Origin: Aeromonas rivuli
Lineage (GTDB): Bacteria; Pseudomonadota; Gammaproteobacteria; Enterobacterales; Aeromonadaceae
NCBI RefSeq assembly: GCF_000820045.1
Contig: NZ_CDBJ01000032.1
Span: 1 to 64,000, forward strand
DNA: 64,000 bases
Reading direction: 5' to 3'
Part shown: piece after piece, positions 35,506 through 45,821 of the stretch
Numbering within the stretch: position 1 is the first letter of the stretch
How the letters are laid out: each line of letters opens with the position of its first letter
The notes under the pieces: model-generated
Told to the model about the DNA's origin: nothing
What the model saw: the letters and a program-made list of their open reading frames with translations, nothing else
The model's database searches: none
Made by a program: the position numbers and the translations under genes

Positions 35506-37581
35506 ATGGAAACAACTAGCTTTATTTCTACAAAAGTGGCGACTAAATTATTAAAGGCTTTAACTAGCGTATTAAAAAACAACATTGACAATAGAAACAG
35601 CGAATTAATTAGAATTAATGATATTTTTGGCGATTGTCAAGAACTTGCTAAGTTTTATATTCAACCTGACTGTCAACAGGTTAACCCTGCAGATGAGCTT
35701 GAGGATGAAACCATATCATCAATAAGAGCTGGCATTTTTGAAACTATAAACAAATTTTTTAATCGAGATATATTAACTAGAGATGGCGCTAGTCAGATGT
35801 TTATCCTCGCTGATGCTGGTATGGGGAAAACGTCCTTGTTGATGATGATCAAGCTTAGCCATTTAATGGCTTTCTGGCCAAAAAGTTACCAATGTAAACT
35901 GCTTAAATTAGGAAGCACAACCTTAAGTGACATTAGTCAAATAGAAAACAAAACTCAAACTGTTCTCTTATTGGATTCGTTGGATGAAGATACTCAGTGC
36001 AAGCAAGGTGGTACAATTAATCGATTAACTAGGATACTTGAAGCAACTAGTTGTTTTTACCGTGTTATAATTACTTGCCGCACACAGTTTTTTCCTGAAA
36101 CGGCAGAATCTGCATTCAATACTATGGGTAAGATATCTTTCAATAATTATGATTGCCCGTTAGTTTATCTTTCTTTATTTACAGATGAACAGGTGGATGC
36201 ATATTTGGAAAAGCGTTACCCCAGAAATTTTAAATTCATATTTAATAAATTTAAAAACCCAAAATTACATGACGCCAAACAATCGATAAAAAATATAGGC
36301 TCACTTCAATTCAGACCTTTTTTATTGTCACATATAGAAACCTTGTTGGAAAGTCACCGACAGGGAGCAACCGAGTATGAATTATATAAAGGTTTAGTAG
36401 ACACATGGTTAAATCGTGAAGTCATCAAGTTAAGAACACATCACAATAAACGCCTTAATAAGGAGGACTTGCTTAAAGCTTGTGTCTGGTTAGCTGAAAC
36501 GATGCAGCGACAAGGCACTCATACCGTAGCTTTAAAGCATATCCAGCAATTATGTCATCGTGAATCTCATATTATTTTATTAAATGATCCAGCTGAGCGA
36601 GTCATTGAGGGGATCGACCATATAGATATTGGTACAAACTCACTACTAAATAGAAACTCATACGGTGAATTTAGATTTTCGCATTTAAGCATTAGAGAGT
36701 TTCTGATCGTTTATGGCGTTGAACTTGGTGTTCTTACCGATAAAGGAGACCCATTTAATAAGACTGACAATATTCTTAAATTCATTAAGACTGTAAATCA
36801 ATACAAAGTAGGATTATTCTTCAATGAAAAAAATGGATATTTATTAACAGGATTAAAGCTTTTAGATAACAATCAACTAACAAGCTTAAATTTAAAACAT
36901 GCATCTTTAGAATACAGTGATTTAAAGAAAGCATCATTTAATCATTTAAATTTGGAAGGAGCTAACCTTCAAGGGGCAAACTTGGATGAAGCCAACTTAA
37001 AAGGAGCAAATCTAAAAAGAGCTAATCTTCAAGGGGCAAGTTTGCGAGGGGCCAACTTGCAAGGTGCAAACTTAGATAAGGCAAATTTACAAGGTGCTTG
37101 TTTTAATGGCGCAATTCTTGATGATGCAAGTTTTAATAACGCTATCCTCATTGATGCACAATTAACAACCTTAACTCCAGCTATACATAACCAGAATAAT
37201 ACCAGCCTAAGGAATGTGAACTTCCAAATGGCAGACTTAAGTAAAGCAAACTTAGAGGGCTCCGATTTAACTGAAGCACATTTAACAGATGCCAAGCTTC
37301 ATAATTCACTACTTTCTCGAGCAAATTTAAGAAATGCTCGACTTAATGGCGCTGACTTTAAGGGCTCATTTTTCATTGAAGCCAACCTTGAGAATGCCGA
37401 CCTTACCCAATCAGATCTTGGGGGGGTTGATTTTACAAATGCAAATTTACAAGATGCCAAACTGACTGGTAGCGATCTAACTCAAGCTCGCTTGACTGGC
37501 TCTAATATAACTGATGGTCAACGAAATTCGGCAATTTTTAGAAAATATGAAAATGAAAAGAAACATGAAATAACGCTGTGA
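35506..37581 (+). CDS. NACHT-like STAND NTPase with pentapeptide repeats
   Basis: A 691-residue protein of strikingly low GC. Residues 1-98 are a helical N-terminal region with the linker YIQPDCQQVNPADE. The NTPase has Walker A ADAGMGKTSL (102-111), Walker B VLLLDSLDED (153-162) with the NACHT-type acidic ending, and an Arg-containing CRTQF (191-195). A winged-helix segment FRFSHLSIREFL (389-400) is typical of NACHT proteins. Residues about 460-668 are A(N/D)LxG pentapeptide repeats in two tracts, broken at about 553-570, which should form a right-handed beta-helix. Bacterial NACHT proteins of this layout (bNACHT) include antiphage defence proteins. No toxic N-terminal effector is recognisable. 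It is a single-gene cargo between repeats A and B. Confidence 0.88.
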   Translation: METTSFISTKVATKLLKALTSVLKNNIDNRNSELIRINDIFGDCQELAKFYIQPDCQQVNPADELEDETISSIRAGIFETINKFFNRDILTRDGASQMFILADAGMGKTSLLMMIKLSHLMAFWPKSYQCKLLKLGSTTLSDISQIENKTQTVLLLDSLDEDTQCKQGGTINRLTRILEATSCFYRVIITCRTQFFPETAESAFNTMGKISFNNYDCPLVYLSLFTDEQVDAYLEKRYPRNFKFIFNKFKNPKLHDAKQSIKNIGSLQFRPFLLSHIETLLESHRQGATEYELYKGLVDTWLNREVIKLRTHHNKRLNKEDLLKACVWLAETMQRQGTHTVALKHIQQLCHRESHIILLNDPAERVIEGIDHIDIGTNSLLNRNSYGEFRFSHLSIREFLIVYGVELGVLTDKGDPFNKTDNILKFIKTVNQYKVGLFFNEKNGYLLTGLKLLDNNQLTSLNLKHASLEYSDLKKASFNHLNLEGANLQGANLDEANLKGANLKRANLQGASLRGANLQGANLDKANLQGACFNGAILDDASFNNAILIDAQLTTLTPAIHNQNNTSLRNVNFQMADLSKANLEGSDLTEAHLTDAKLHNSLLSRANLRNARLNGADFKGSFFIEANLENADLTQSDLGGVDFTNANLQDAKLTGSDLTQARLTGSNITDGQRNSAIFRKYENEKKHEITL

Positions 37582-37869
37582 CAACTTTTTCTTTTTATTT
37601 TTCAGCCCGAAGGTTCGAATAGCACAGCGTATTCGGAAAATCGCGAATAACCCAGCCACAGCATAAGCAAGGATCGGAAGATCCCTTGCGGGGTTATATC
37701 GGCAGCCTCGAGATAGATCAAGACTCGCAGGCGGAGCGGGCAAAGATGGCCTGTGCCCTTGCTACCCACGCCTGCACTCTATTTGCTACTTACGGCTTGC
37801 TGCCAGAGTGATTACCCGGTTGCCGGGATAACAATCCGGCAGCATTTGTAAGACGGCGCAACTCCACAA
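37582..37869. other. Right flank of island 1
   Basis: Contains a T-rich tract after the NACHT gene (37586-37602), repeat B (37611-37688), then GC-rich DNA with a TGCCGG (37821-37826) / CCGGCA (37836-37841) hairpin beside the cysC stop. No gene is recognised. Confidence 0.5.
37611..37688 (+). repeat. Dispersed repeat B, copy 1
   Basis: About 78 bases, roughly 80 percent identical by eye to 53139-53217. Shared blocks include TCGAATAGC, CAGCGTATTC, ATAACCCAGCCAC and CATAAGCAAGGATCGG. It lies 29 bases after the NACHT gene stop. The GGTTCGAAT at its left end recalls a tRNA T-arm, but no tRNA can be folded around it. Confidence 0.75.
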
Positions 37870-38460
37870 CTACAGGTAGTTCCCCTGCCGCAGGGCGGTC
37901 AGCAACTCCTCCACCAGCACTTCCACCGGCTTGCCGGCGTTCAGTAGATGGATCTCCGGCTGCTCCGGTGCCTCGTAGGCGGAGTCGATACCGGTGAAAT
38001 TGCGAATTTCCCCGGCACGCGCCTTCTTGTAGAGCCCCTTGGGGTCGCGCTCTTCACACACACTAAGCGGCGCATCGACAAATACCTCGACAAACTCGTC
38101 GGCGCCGAGCAGATTGCGCACCAGCGCCCGCTCGGCCCGGAACGGTGAGATAAAGGCGGTGAGCACGATGAGGCCCGCATCCACCATGAGTTTCGCCACC
38201 TCGCCGACCCGGCGGATATTCTCCTGACGGGCGGCATCATCGAAACCAAGATCCCCACACAGGCCGTGGCGCACATTGTCCCCATCCAGCAGATAGGTGT
38301 GCTTGCCATCGGCGGCCAGCGCCTGTTCCAGGGCCCCCGCCAGGGTGGATTTTCCCGCCCCGGACAGGCCGGTAAACCAGATGACTTGCGGCTTTTGCCC
38401 CTTCAATTCAGAGCGGCTCTGCTTGCTGACGGCATGGTCGTGCCACACGATATTGCTCAT
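37870..38460 (-). CDS. cysC: CysC, adenylylsulfate kinase
   Basis: CysC phosphorylates APS to PAPS, the second activation step of sulfate assimilation. The 196-residue P-loop kinase has GLSGAGKST (about 31-39), DGDNVRHGL and the [10 protein letters not shown] and [14 protein letters not shown] blocks. AAGGAG precedes the ATG. It is the last gene of the cysG-cysD-cysN-permease-cysC set. Confidence 0.97.
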   Translation of the reverse strand: MSNIVWHDHAVSKQSRSELKGQKPQVIWFTGLSGAGKSTLAGALEQALAADGKHTYLLDGDNVRHGLCGDLGFDDAARQENIRRVGEVAKLMVDAGLIVLTAFISPFRAERALVRNLLGADEFVEVFVDAPLSVCEERDPKGLYKKARAGEIRNFTGIDSAYEAPEQPEIHLLNAGKPVEVLVEELLTALRQGNYL

Positions 38461-38621
38461 CTAAAACTCCTTGTTTGGCATTGACGCTGCCACGCTGAAA
38501 CTCTTCTGACTTCCCGCAACCAAGCCTCTGCCCATCAATGGGCGGCTTGCCGCTGCCCACTGCTGCGCATCTCAATGCCTTGCATCGCTTCCCATGATCC
38601 TGCCGGTATCACCCGCCCCCA

Positions 38622-40346
38622 TCAAAACGGAAACAGCAGGGGCACCATGATGATCACCCCGATGCTGTAGGCCAGGGAGACCGGCAGGGCCAGCTTGAGG
38701 TAGTCCGGCATCTTGTAGTTGCCCGCCGCATAGACCATCAGATTGGTCTGATAGCCATAGGGCAATATAAAGCTGGAACTGGCACCAAACAGCACCGCCA
38801 GGATGAACGGCATGGTGGAAACATCCATGCTGAGCGCCAGCTGATAGCCCATGGGGAAGGCCAGGGCAGCGGCGGCGTTGTTGCTCATCAACTCGGTCAG
38901 CACCAGAGTGAAGAAGTAGATGCCGATAAAGGCGATGATGGGGCTGACACCATTGAACTCCCCCATCAAGGCGTCGGCAATCAACTTGGCCAGACCACTG
39001 CTCTCCAGCTGATCGGCGATGGCGAGCGCGCCCCCCACCACCAGCCAGATATCCAGCGGAAAGCGGCGGCGGATCTCGTCCAGGGTCAGGATACGGGTGA
39101 ACAGCAGCGCCACCAGCATCAGCAACAGTCCCTTGAACAGGGGCACTAGATCCAGCACCGACAGCGCCAGCACTCCGAGAAAGCCCAGCACCACGGCGGC
39201 GCTGCGCTTGCCATCGAGCCGGGTGGAGGCTTCCAGTCCGCTCACCACCACAAACTCCCGGGAGAGGGACTTGTTGCTGGCAAACTTGGGGCCGGGGGCC
39301 AACAGCAGGGTATCGCCGGCATGCAATTCAATCTGGCCCAGACCGCCGGTGAGCTGAGTCTCGCCCCGGCGTACCGCCAGCACCACCGCATCGAAGTGGG
39401 TGCGAAACTCCGCATCCTTGATGGACTGCCCCACCAGCCGCGAGCTGTGGCTGACGATCACCTCCACCAGATGCTGGCCGTTGAGCCGGTGCTGGCCATA
39501 GAGTTCCAGCCCCTTGAGCTCTTGCAACACGCCGACGCTCTCCACGTCGCCGCAAAACAGCAACATGTCCCCCTCGTGCAGCTCGTGCTCCGGCTGCACC
39601 GGGCAGATCACCTGATCCCCGCGAATGATTTCGGCCAGATAGAGGCTCTTGAGGCTGCGCAGCCCATTCTCCTTGACGCTGCGCCCGGCCAGGGGCGAGC
39701 CTGCGCCCACCTTGGCCTCGAGAAAATAGCCAGATTCCCGGCTCATCTCGGTATCCTGCTCCGGCAGATAGCGGGCAAACAGCAGCACGGCGATAAGGCC
39801 GGTCAGCAGGGTCCCCGCTCCCACCATAAAGAAGTCGAACATGCCAAGGGGCTCGGCCCCCATCTTGATGAGGAAGCTGTTGACGATGAGGTTAGTGGAG
39901 GTGCCGATCAGGGTCAGTACGCCACCGAAGGTCGCCGCGAAGCACATCGGCAGCAGCAAGCGGGAGGGTGCATGGTTGGGATTGCGTTTGACCGCCCCCA
40001 GCATGGAGGCCACCACCGCCGTGTTGTTGACGAAGGCCGACAGGAAAGCCGTGGAGAACCACAGCTTCACCAGCACCTTGTTGAACGACCCCGTGCCCAC
40101 CAGATTGGCGAACCAGCTCATGACCCGGGTCTTCTCCACCGCGAGCGACACCAGCAGCAGCAACACCAGGGTCAGCAAGGCACTGTTGGTGTAACCCGCC
40201 ACCACGGCGTTGATGTCCGCCAGCCCGCTCAGATAGGTGATGAGCACGGCGCCCGAGAAGAGCAGCGCCGGGCGGAGTTTACCCTGGATCAACAGGACAA
40301 TGAGGGCAGCCAGCAGACCCAGCACCAGGGATTGTTGCCAGGTCAT
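38622..40346 (-). CDS. SLC13/DASS-type permease with TrkA-C domains, putative sulfate transporter
   Basis: A 574-residue protein with about ten or more membrane helices. Two RCK_C/TrkA-C regulatory domains lie in the middle (about 205-290 and 295-375), between two DASS halves carrying FVNNTAVVA, GTSTNLIVN and LMSNNAAAALAFP. This domain order is typical of bacterial sulfate or thiosulfate carriers of the SLC13 group. Its place between cysN and cysC suggests that it imports sulfate; no CysPTWA system is seen nearby. AAGGAG lies inside the end of cysN, four bases separating the genes. Confidence 0.9.
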   Translation of the reverse strand: MTWQQSLVLGLLAALIVLLIQGKLRPALLFSGAVLITYLSGLADINAVVAGYTNSALLTLVLLLLVSLAVEKTRVMSWFANLVGTGSFNKVLVKLWFSTAFLSAFVNNTAVVASMLGAVKRNPNHAPSRLLLPMCFAATFGGVLTLIGTSTNLIVNSFLIKMGAEPLGMFDFFMVGAGTLLTGLIAVLLFARYLPEQDTEMSRESGYFLEAKVGAGSPLAGRSVKENGLRSLKSLYLAEIIRGDQVICPVQPEHELHEGDMLLFCGDVESVGVLQELKGLELYGQHRLNGQHLVEVIVSHSSRLVGQSIKDAEFRTHFDAVVLAVRRGETQLTGGLGQIELHAGDTLLLAPGPKFASNKSLSREFVVVSGLEASTRLDGKRSAAVVLGFLGVLALSVLDLVPLFKGLLLMLVALLFTRILTLDEIRRRFPLDIWLVVGGALAIADQLESSGLAKLIADALMGEFNGVSPIIAFIGIYFFTLVLTELMSNNAAAALAFPMGYQLALSMDVSTMPFILAVLFGASSSFILPYGYQTNLMVYAAGNYKMPDYLKLALPVSLAYSIGVIIMVPLLFPF

Positions 40347-40350
40347 GGAC

Positions 40351-41772
40351 TTACTCCTTGCCGTTGGCGATGGTCAGCGCCTGCCAGTGCGGGAAGTGCT
40401 TGCGTACCAGGGCATTGAATTCAACTTCAAACTCGCTGTACTGGCCTGCCACCGCTTTTGCGGCCAGTCCTTCCACTATCATGCCTGCGCCGACGGTGAC
40501 GTTGGTCAACCGGTCAATGAGGATGAAGCTGCCGGTGTCGCGGATATCCGTGTAGGGGTCGAACGCCACCGGGTCGGTCAGGCTCAGCTCGCACAGGCCG
40601 ATCTCATTGAGCTTGAGCTCGGAAGCCGCCAGCTCGTCGAGCTTGTTGATCTCGATGCGGTGGCGCACGACCTCGACCTGACCCCGAGTCTTCTTGGTGG
40701 CCAGCTTGATGTCGTAGACCCGGCCCGGCTGCAGGGACTCCTCCCCCATCCAGACGATGTGGGCCAGCACGTTCTGGGTCACCCGGGGCTGCCTCGCGGC
40801 ATCCACCAGCAGGTCGCCGCGACTGATGTCTATTTCATCGGCAAAGGTGACTGTGATGGCCTGACCCGGCAGGGCATATTCCAGATCGCCGTCGAAGGTG
40901 ACGATGCGCTTCACAGTGCTCTGCTTGCCGGATGGCAACACCGCCAAGGTGTCGCCGACTCGCAGGATGCCGGAGGCCAGGGTACCCGCGAAGCCGCGAA
41001 AATCGAGGTTGGGACGGCTGACATACTGCACCGGCAGGCGCACCGGGTGGCGTTCCAGCTCGCGCTCCACCTCGGCGCTCTCCAGCAAGGAGAGCAGGGT
41101 CTCGCCCTGATACCAGGCCAGCTTGTCGCTCGCATTGACCACGTTGTCCCCGTCCAGGGCGGAGACCGGCACTAGCTGAATAGAATCCACAGCGAGCTTC
41201 TTGGCGAATTCGCGGTAATCGCTACTGATGCGATCGAACACCTCCTGGCTGAACTCCACCAGATCCATCTTGTTGACCGCCACCACGAACTGCTTGATGC
41301 CGAGCAGGCTGGCGATAAAGCTGTGGCGACGGGTCTGATCCAGCACCCCCTTGCGGGCGTCGATCAGGATGATGGCCAGATCGCAGGTGGAGGCACCGGT
41401 CGCCATGTTGCGGGTGTACTGCTCGTGGCCCGGGGTATCCGAGATGATGAACTTGCGCTTGGCGGTGGAGAAATAGCGATAGGCGACGTCTATGGTGATG
41501 CCCTGCTCGCGCTCCGCCTGCAAACCATCCACCAGCAGCGCCAGATCGAGTTTCTCGCCTGTGGTGCCGAGCTTCTGGCTGTCGGACTCCAGGGCTTTGA
41601 GCTGATCTTCATAGATCTGCTGGGAGTCATGCAGCAGGCGACCGATGAGGGTGCTCTTGCCGTCGTCCACGCTGCCGCAGGTGAGAAAGCGCAGCAGGCT
41701 CTTGTGTTGCTGGGCGTGCAAGTAGGCTTCAATGCCCTGTTCGCTGATGGCGGTCTGAATATGGTTGTTCAT
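40351..41772 (-). CDS. cysN: CysN, ATP sulfurylase GTPase subunit
   Basis: CysN is the regulatory GTPase that drives APS formation by CysD. The 473-residue elongation-factor-like protein has the P-loop [17 protein letters not shown] (about 34-50), the switch [18 protein letters not shown] and NKMDLV, followed by EF-Tu-like beta-barrel domains. No fused CysC kinase is present, in agreement with the separate cysC gene. It follows cysD by 11 bases. Confidence 0.97.
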   Translation of the reverse strand: MNNHIQTAISEQGIEAYLHAQQHKSLLRFLTCGSVDDGKSTLIGRLLHDSQQIYEDQLKALESDSQKLGTTGEKLDLALLVDGLQAEREQGITIDVAYRYFSTAKRKFIISDTPGHEQYTRNMATGASTCDLAIILIDARKGVLDQTRRHSFIASLLGIKQFVVAVNKMDLVEFSQEVFDRISSDYREFAKKLAVDSIQLVPVSALDGDNVVNASDKLAWYQGETLLSLLESAEVERELERHPVRLPVQYVSRPNLDFRGFAGTLASGILRVGDTLAVLPSGKQSTVKRIVTFDGDLEYALPGQAITVTFADEIDISRGDLLVDAARQPRVTQNVLAHIVWMGEESLQPGRVYDIKLATKKTRGQVEVVRHRIEINKLDELAASELKLNEIGLCELSLTDPVAFDPYTDIRDTGSFILIDRLTNVTVGAGMIVEGLAAKAVAGQYSEFEVEFNALVRKHFPHWQALTIANGKE

Positions 41773-41783
41773 GATGCGATTCC

Positions 41784-42692
41784 TTAGAAATATCCCTGAC
41801 GCTTCTTCTGCTCCATGGAGCCGGCCTGATCGTGGTCAATCAATCGTCCCTGCCGCTCGCTCGAGGTGGTGAGCAGCATCTCCTCGATGATCTCCGGCAA
41901 GGTGGTGGCATCGGACTCGATGGCACCGGTCAGCGGGTAGCAACCCAGGGTGCGGAAGCGCACCAGCTCCTGCTTCACCTCGTCATCCGGGCCTATGGGC
42001 ATGCGCTCGTCATCCACCATGATCTTGATGCCACTGCGCTCCACCACGGGGCGCATGGCGGCAAAGTAGAGCGGCACTATGTCGATGTTCTCGAGATAGA
42101 TGTATTGCCAGATGTCCAGCTCGGTCCAGTTGGAGAGCGGGAAGACCCGGATGCTCTCCCCCTTGTTGACCTGGCTGTTGTAGACCCGCCACAGCTCCGG
42201 CCGCTGGTTTTTCGGATCCCAGCGGTGGGACTTGTCACGGAAGGAGTAGACCCGCTCCTTGGCCCGGGATTTCTCTTCGTCCCGGCGCGCACCACCGAAG
42301 GCGGCATCGAAACCGTACTTGTTGAGCGCCTGCTTGAGCCCCTCGGTCTTCATGATGTCGGTGTGCTTGCCGCTGCCGTGCACGAAGGGGTTGATGTCCA
42401 TGGCCAGGCCATCCGGGTTCTTGTGGACGATGAGATCCAGCCCGTACTTCTTGGCGGTCTCGTCCCGGAACTTGATCATCTCCTTGAACTTCCAGTTGGT
42501 GTCCACGTGCAGCAAGGGGAAGGGGATCTTGCCCGGATAGAAGGCCTTGCGGGCCAGGTGCAGCATGACGGAGGAGTCCTTGCCGATGGAGTACATCATC
42601 ACCGGGTTTTCAAATTCGGCAGCCACCTCGCGGATGATATGGATGCTCTCGGCTTCCAGTTGCTGCAAATGAGTCAATCTTTCACGGTCCAT
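41784..42692 (-). CDS. cysD: CysD, ATP sulfurylase catalytic subunit
   Basis: CysD adenylates sulfate to APS. The 302-residue PP-loop ATPase shows [17 protein letters not shown] (about 36-52), the conserved [23 protein letters not shown] and [15 protein letters not shown] blocks. AGAGGA precedes the ATG. It starts the cysDN pair, 103 bases after cysG. Confidence 0.97.
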   Translation of the reverse strand: MDRERLTHLQQLEAESIHIIREVAAEFENPVMMYSIGKDSSVMLHLARKAFYPGKIPFPLLHVDTNWKFKEMIKFRDETAKKYGLDLIVHKNPDGLAMDINPFVHGSGKHTDIMKTEGLKQALNKYGFDAAFGGARRDEEKSRAKERVYSFRDKSHRWDPKNQRPELWRVYNSQVNKGESIRVFPLSNWTELDIWQYIYLENIDIVPLYFAAMRPVVERSGIKIMVDDERMPIGPDDEVKQELVRFRTLGCYPLTGAIESDATTLPEIIEEMLLTTSSERQGRLIDHDQAGSMEQKKRQGYF

Positions 42693-42795
42693 GTCGGGTC
42701 CTCTGGTCTGGCTAACGCGCTTGGTCAGAGCGCGGTTCGGGTTCAGTTCGATAAGGCTCGCGCCTCACCGGCAAATCAAATCGGGTCTGTCAGGG

Positions 42796-44235
42796 TCAGG
42801 CCAGGCTGACCAGTTTCAGATCGTTGCCACTTGGCTCATCGTTTGTCTCTGCACTTTTCTCACCACTTTTCTCGCCAAACCAGGCGAGTCGGTCGCGCAG
42901 TGACACCACCTCGCCGATGACGATGAGGGAGGGGCTTGCCGCCCGCTGAGCCAAGCAGGCCAACTCCCCCAGGGTGCCGGTCAACACCTTCTGCCGGGCC
43001 TGGGTGCCGCGCTCTATGATGGCGATCGGCGTCTGAGCCTTGCGGCCATGGTCAATCAGCTGCTGCTGAATGTGTTCGGAGCGCATCAGCCCCATGTAAA
43101 TCACCAGGGTCTGGTTGGTGGCCGCGAGCTGCTGCCAGTCGGGCTCCTGGCCCGCTTTCTGGCAGTGACCGGTGATGAAGACGGCGCTCTGGGCATGGTC
43201 GCGGTGAGTGAGCGGTATGCCCGCATAGGCGGTGGCGCCGGCGGCTGCCGTGATGCCGGGCACCACGGAGAAAGGGATCCCCTCGTCTGCCAGCACTTCC
43301 AGCTCCTCGCCGCCGCGACCGAACATGAAGGGATCGCCACCCTTGAGCCGCACCACCCGGTTGCCCGCCTTGGCGTATTGCACCAGCAGGCGATTGGTCT
43401 CCTCCTGGGGCACGCTGTGATCGCCCGCCTTCTTGCCCACCGAGATCAGGGTGGCATCACGGCGCACCAGATCCAGGATCTCGGGGGAGACCAGCTGGTC
43501 GTAGAGCACCACTTCCGCCTGCTGGATCTGCTGCAAGCCCTTGAGGGTGAGCAGGCCAGGATCGCCGGGGCCGGCACCGACCAGCACCACCTCGCCCAGC
43601 TCCCGCTGCGCCTTGTCCAGCCCCTCATTGAGCCAAGCCTCGGCACTTTGCCAATCCTGCTTCTCGATAAGCCCCGCCAGGGCATTGGAGGCGAAGGCCC
43701 GCTCCCAGAAGCGGCGGCGATCCGAGAGTGACCCAAGCAGCTGCTTGGCACGCTCACGCACTCGGCCAGAGAGCTCGGCCAAGCCACCCAGATGGCGGGG
43801 CAGCAGGCTCTCGAGCCGCTCGCGCAACAGACGCACCAGCACCGGGGCCTTGCCGCCGCTGGAGACGGCCACCATGATGGGAGACCTGTCTATGATGGAG
43901 GGGAAGATGAAGCTGGAGCGGGCGGGGTCATCGACCACATTGACGAACAGACCCAGCTCGGTGGCGCTCTCATAGACGAGGACGTTGACCTCGTTATCGT
44001 CGGTGGCGGCCACCACCAGCAGTTGCCCCGCAAGATGGGCGGGCTCAAACCGCACTGGCAGATGGTTGAAACGGCCCGCCAGTTCATCAAATTCAGTGGC
44101 GAGAAGAGGGGAAACCAGCGTCACTCTGGCACCCGCGGCCAGCAGCAGGCGCGCCTTGCGCAGGGCAACCTCGCCCCCACCCACCAGCAGTACCGGGCGG
44201 CCTTCCAACTTGGCAAACATAGGTAAGTAATCCAT
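42796..44235 (-). CDS. cysG: CysG, sirohaem synthase
   Basis: Trifunctional enzyme that methylates uroporphyrinogen III, oxidises precorrin-2 and inserts iron to give sirohaem, the cofactor of sulfite and nitrite reductases. The 479-residue protein has an N-terminal NAD-binding Met8p-like domain (VLLVGGGEVALRKARLLL, about 14-31). A C-terminal SAM methyltransferase follows (VLVGAGPGDPGLLTLKG, then VRLKGGDPFMFGRGGEE). It heads the sulfate-assimilation operon, which also uses the product of the haem pathway begun by HemL. Confidence 0.97.
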   Translation of the reverse strand: MDYLPMFAKLEGRPVLLVGGGEVALRKARLLLAAGARVTLVSPLLATEFDELAGRFNHLPVRFEPAHLAGQLLVVAATDDNEVNVLVYESATELGLFVNVVDDPARSSFIFPSIIDRSPIMVAVSSGGKAPVLVRLLRERLESLLPRHLGGLAELSGRVRERAKQLLGSLSDRRRFWERAFASNALAGLIEKQDWQSAEAWLNEGLDKAQRELGEVVLVGAGPGDPGLLTLKGLQQIQQAEVVLYDQLVSPEILDLVRRDATLISVGKKAGDHSVPQEETNRLLVQYAKAGNRVVRLKGGDPFMFGRGGEELEVLADEGIPFSVVPGITAAAGATAYAGIPLTHRDHAQSAVFITGHCQKAGQEPDWQQLAATNQTLVIYMGLMRSEHIQQQLIDHGRKAQTPIAIIERGTQARQKVLTGTLGELACLAQRAASPSLIVIGEVVSLRDRLAWFGEKSGEKSAETNDEPSGNDLKLVSLA

Positions 44236-44270
44236 CTCGACGCATCCCTCAATACTGCTTAACTCAGGGG

Positions 44271-44298
44271 ACTATAGGCAGGCTTACTTATCCCTCAA
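44271..44298 (-). promoter_or_regulatory. cysG operon promoter (candidate)
   Basis: Minus-strand -35 TTGAGG (44293-44298) and -10 TATAGT (44271-44276), spacer 16, 36 bases before cysG, with AT-rich DNA upstream. CysB control is likely from the pathway but no site was identified. Confidence 0.5.
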
Positions 44299-44429
44299 AA
44301 TAATAAAAAATGCTTTTTAAGACGTTTTGGTAATTAAAACGACAGCTGGGCGAGTCAGAATAAACCTAAGCTTGTGGTGTTTCAGGCGAAGGCATAGGCT
44401 AGCGCACTGTGTTTCATAAGGAGCTGATA

Positions 44430-45344
44430 ATGAATGAGTCACTGATAGTCCTAGGGATTTTTGTCTTCTTGGTGATAGCGACCCTGGGGGCTGGCATCAA
44501 GATAGTGCCCCAAGGCTTCAACTGGACCGTGGAACGCTTCGGCCGTTACACCCGCACCCTCTCCCCCGGCCTCAATCTGCTGATCCCCTATGTGGACCGC
44601 GTCGGCCACAAGATCATCATGATGGAACAGGTGCTCGACATCGCCGCCCAGGAGGTGATCTCCCGGGATAACGCCAACGTCACCATAGACGCCATCAGCT
44701 TCGTGCAGGTCGTCGATGCCCGTAAGGCGGCCTATGAGGTCAACGATCTCACCAGCGCCATCCGCAATCTCACCATGACCAATATGCGGACCGTGCTCGG
44801 TGCCATGGAGCTGGACGAGATGCTCTCCCAGCGCGACACCATCAACGAGAAGCTGCTGCGCACCATGGATGCCGCCACCGCCCCCTGGGGCATCAAGGTG
44901 ACCCGGATAGAGATCAAGGATGTGCGTCCCCCCATGGCTCTGGTCGAAGCCATGAATGCCCAGATGAAGGCAGAACGCCAGAAACGGGCCGAGGTGCTTG
45001 AAGCCGAAGGGGTGCGTCAGTCCAAGATCCTGAAAGCGGAAGGGGAGAAGCAGTCCCAGATCCTCAAGGCCGAGGGGGAACGCCAGGCCGCCTTCCTCGC
45101 CGCCGAGGCGCGGGAACGGGCCGCCGAGGCGGAAGCCAAGGCAACCCAGATGGTCTCCCGGGCTATCGCCGAGGGGGACATGCAGGCGGTCAACTACTTC
45201 GTCGCCCAGAAATATACCGAGGCCCTGGCCCGGATCGGTGAAGGCCCCAACAGCAAGATCATCATGATGCCGCTGGAAGCGGGCAGCCTGATAGGCTCGA
45301 TAGCCGGCATGGCAGAGCTGTTCAACAAGGGCGAGAAAAAATGA
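44430..45344 (+). CDS. qmcA: QmcA, SPFH/band-7 membrane protein
   Basis: A 304-residue SPFH (stomatin/prohibitin/flotillin) protein with an N-terminal membrane helix (about 5-25), the band-7 domain (about 25-190), and a long Ala/Glu coiled coil with repeated [11 protein letters not shown]-type units. It matches E. coli QmcA almost throughout. Such proteins form membrane-associated rings that influence FtsH and membrane organisation. The ATG at 44430 has AAGGAG seven bases upstream. Its stop overlaps ybbK (ATGA), the usual NfeD/stomatin pairing. Confidence 0.95.
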   Translation: MNESLIVLGIFVFLVIATLGAGIKIVPQGFNWTVERFGRYTRTLSPGLNLLIPYVDRVGHKIIMMEQVLDIAAQEVISRDNANVTIDAISFVQVVDARKAAYEVNDLTSAIRNLTMTNMRTVLGAMELDEMLSQRDTINEKLLRTMDAATAPWGIKVTRIEIKDVRPPMALVEAMNAQMKAERQKRAEVLEAEGVRQSKILKAEGEKQSQILKAEGERQAAFLAAEARERAAEAEAKATQMVSRAIAEGDMQAVNYFVAQKYTEALARIGEGPNSKIIMMPLEAGSLIGSIAGMAELFNKGEKK

Positions 45345-45796
45345 TCGAACTGCTGGCAGGCCTGACCCATTGGCACTGGCTGGGGCTTGGCTTCGCGCTG
45401 CTCGCCATCGAGGTGCTGGGTTCGGTCGGCTTCCTGCTCTGGACAGGCATAGCCGCGCTTGAGGTGGGGATCTTGTTGCTGCTCTGGCCCTTCGGCTGGC
45501 AATGGCAACTGCTGCTGTTCGCCCTGCAATCCCTGATCACCACCTGGGCCTGGTGGCGCTGGCAGCACAAGCGCGACCGCTCGAGCCGCGATGCGGCCGC
45601 CCCCATCAACGAACGGATGCAGAGCTACATGGGGCGGGAGCTGACGCTGCTCGATGATGTCAGCCAGGGGATGAGCCGGGTGCATCTGGATGACACCGTC
45701 TGGACGGTGCGCTGCGCCAGCAACCTGGCCGCGGGTAGCCGGGTCAAGGTGGTGGGCACAGACTCCCACATCTTGCTGGTCGAGCCCCTGCCCTGA
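45341..45796 (+). CDS. ybbK: YbbK, NfeD-family membrane protein
   Basis: A 151-residue inner-membrane protein with two to three helices in the first 80 residues and a C-terminal OB-fold NfeD domain (about 90-150; [17 protein letters not shown]...WTVRC). NfeD proteins partner with SPFH proteins, here QmcA, with which it is translationally coupled. The precise role is unknown. Confidence 0.92.
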   Translation: MIELLAGLTHWHWLGLGFALLAIEVLGSVGFLLWTGIAALEVGILLLLWPFGWQWQLLLFALQSLITTWAWWRWQHKRDRSSRDAAAPINERMQSYMGRELTLLDDVSQGMSRVHLDDTVWTVRCASNLAAGSRVKVVGTDSHILLVEPLP

Positions 45797-45821
45797 TCGC
45801 CGGGATAAATGACAAGACAAT

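Noticed and set aside
37611-37640. tRNA gene suggested by GGTTCGAAT
   Set aside because: The flanking bases cannot form an acceptor stem or anticodon arm and there is no CCA-proximal pairing.
39321-40418. 365-codon plus-strand ORF opposite the sulfate permease
   Set aside because: His/Gln-rich low-complexity product typical of an antisense frame of a GC-rich gene; no start signal.
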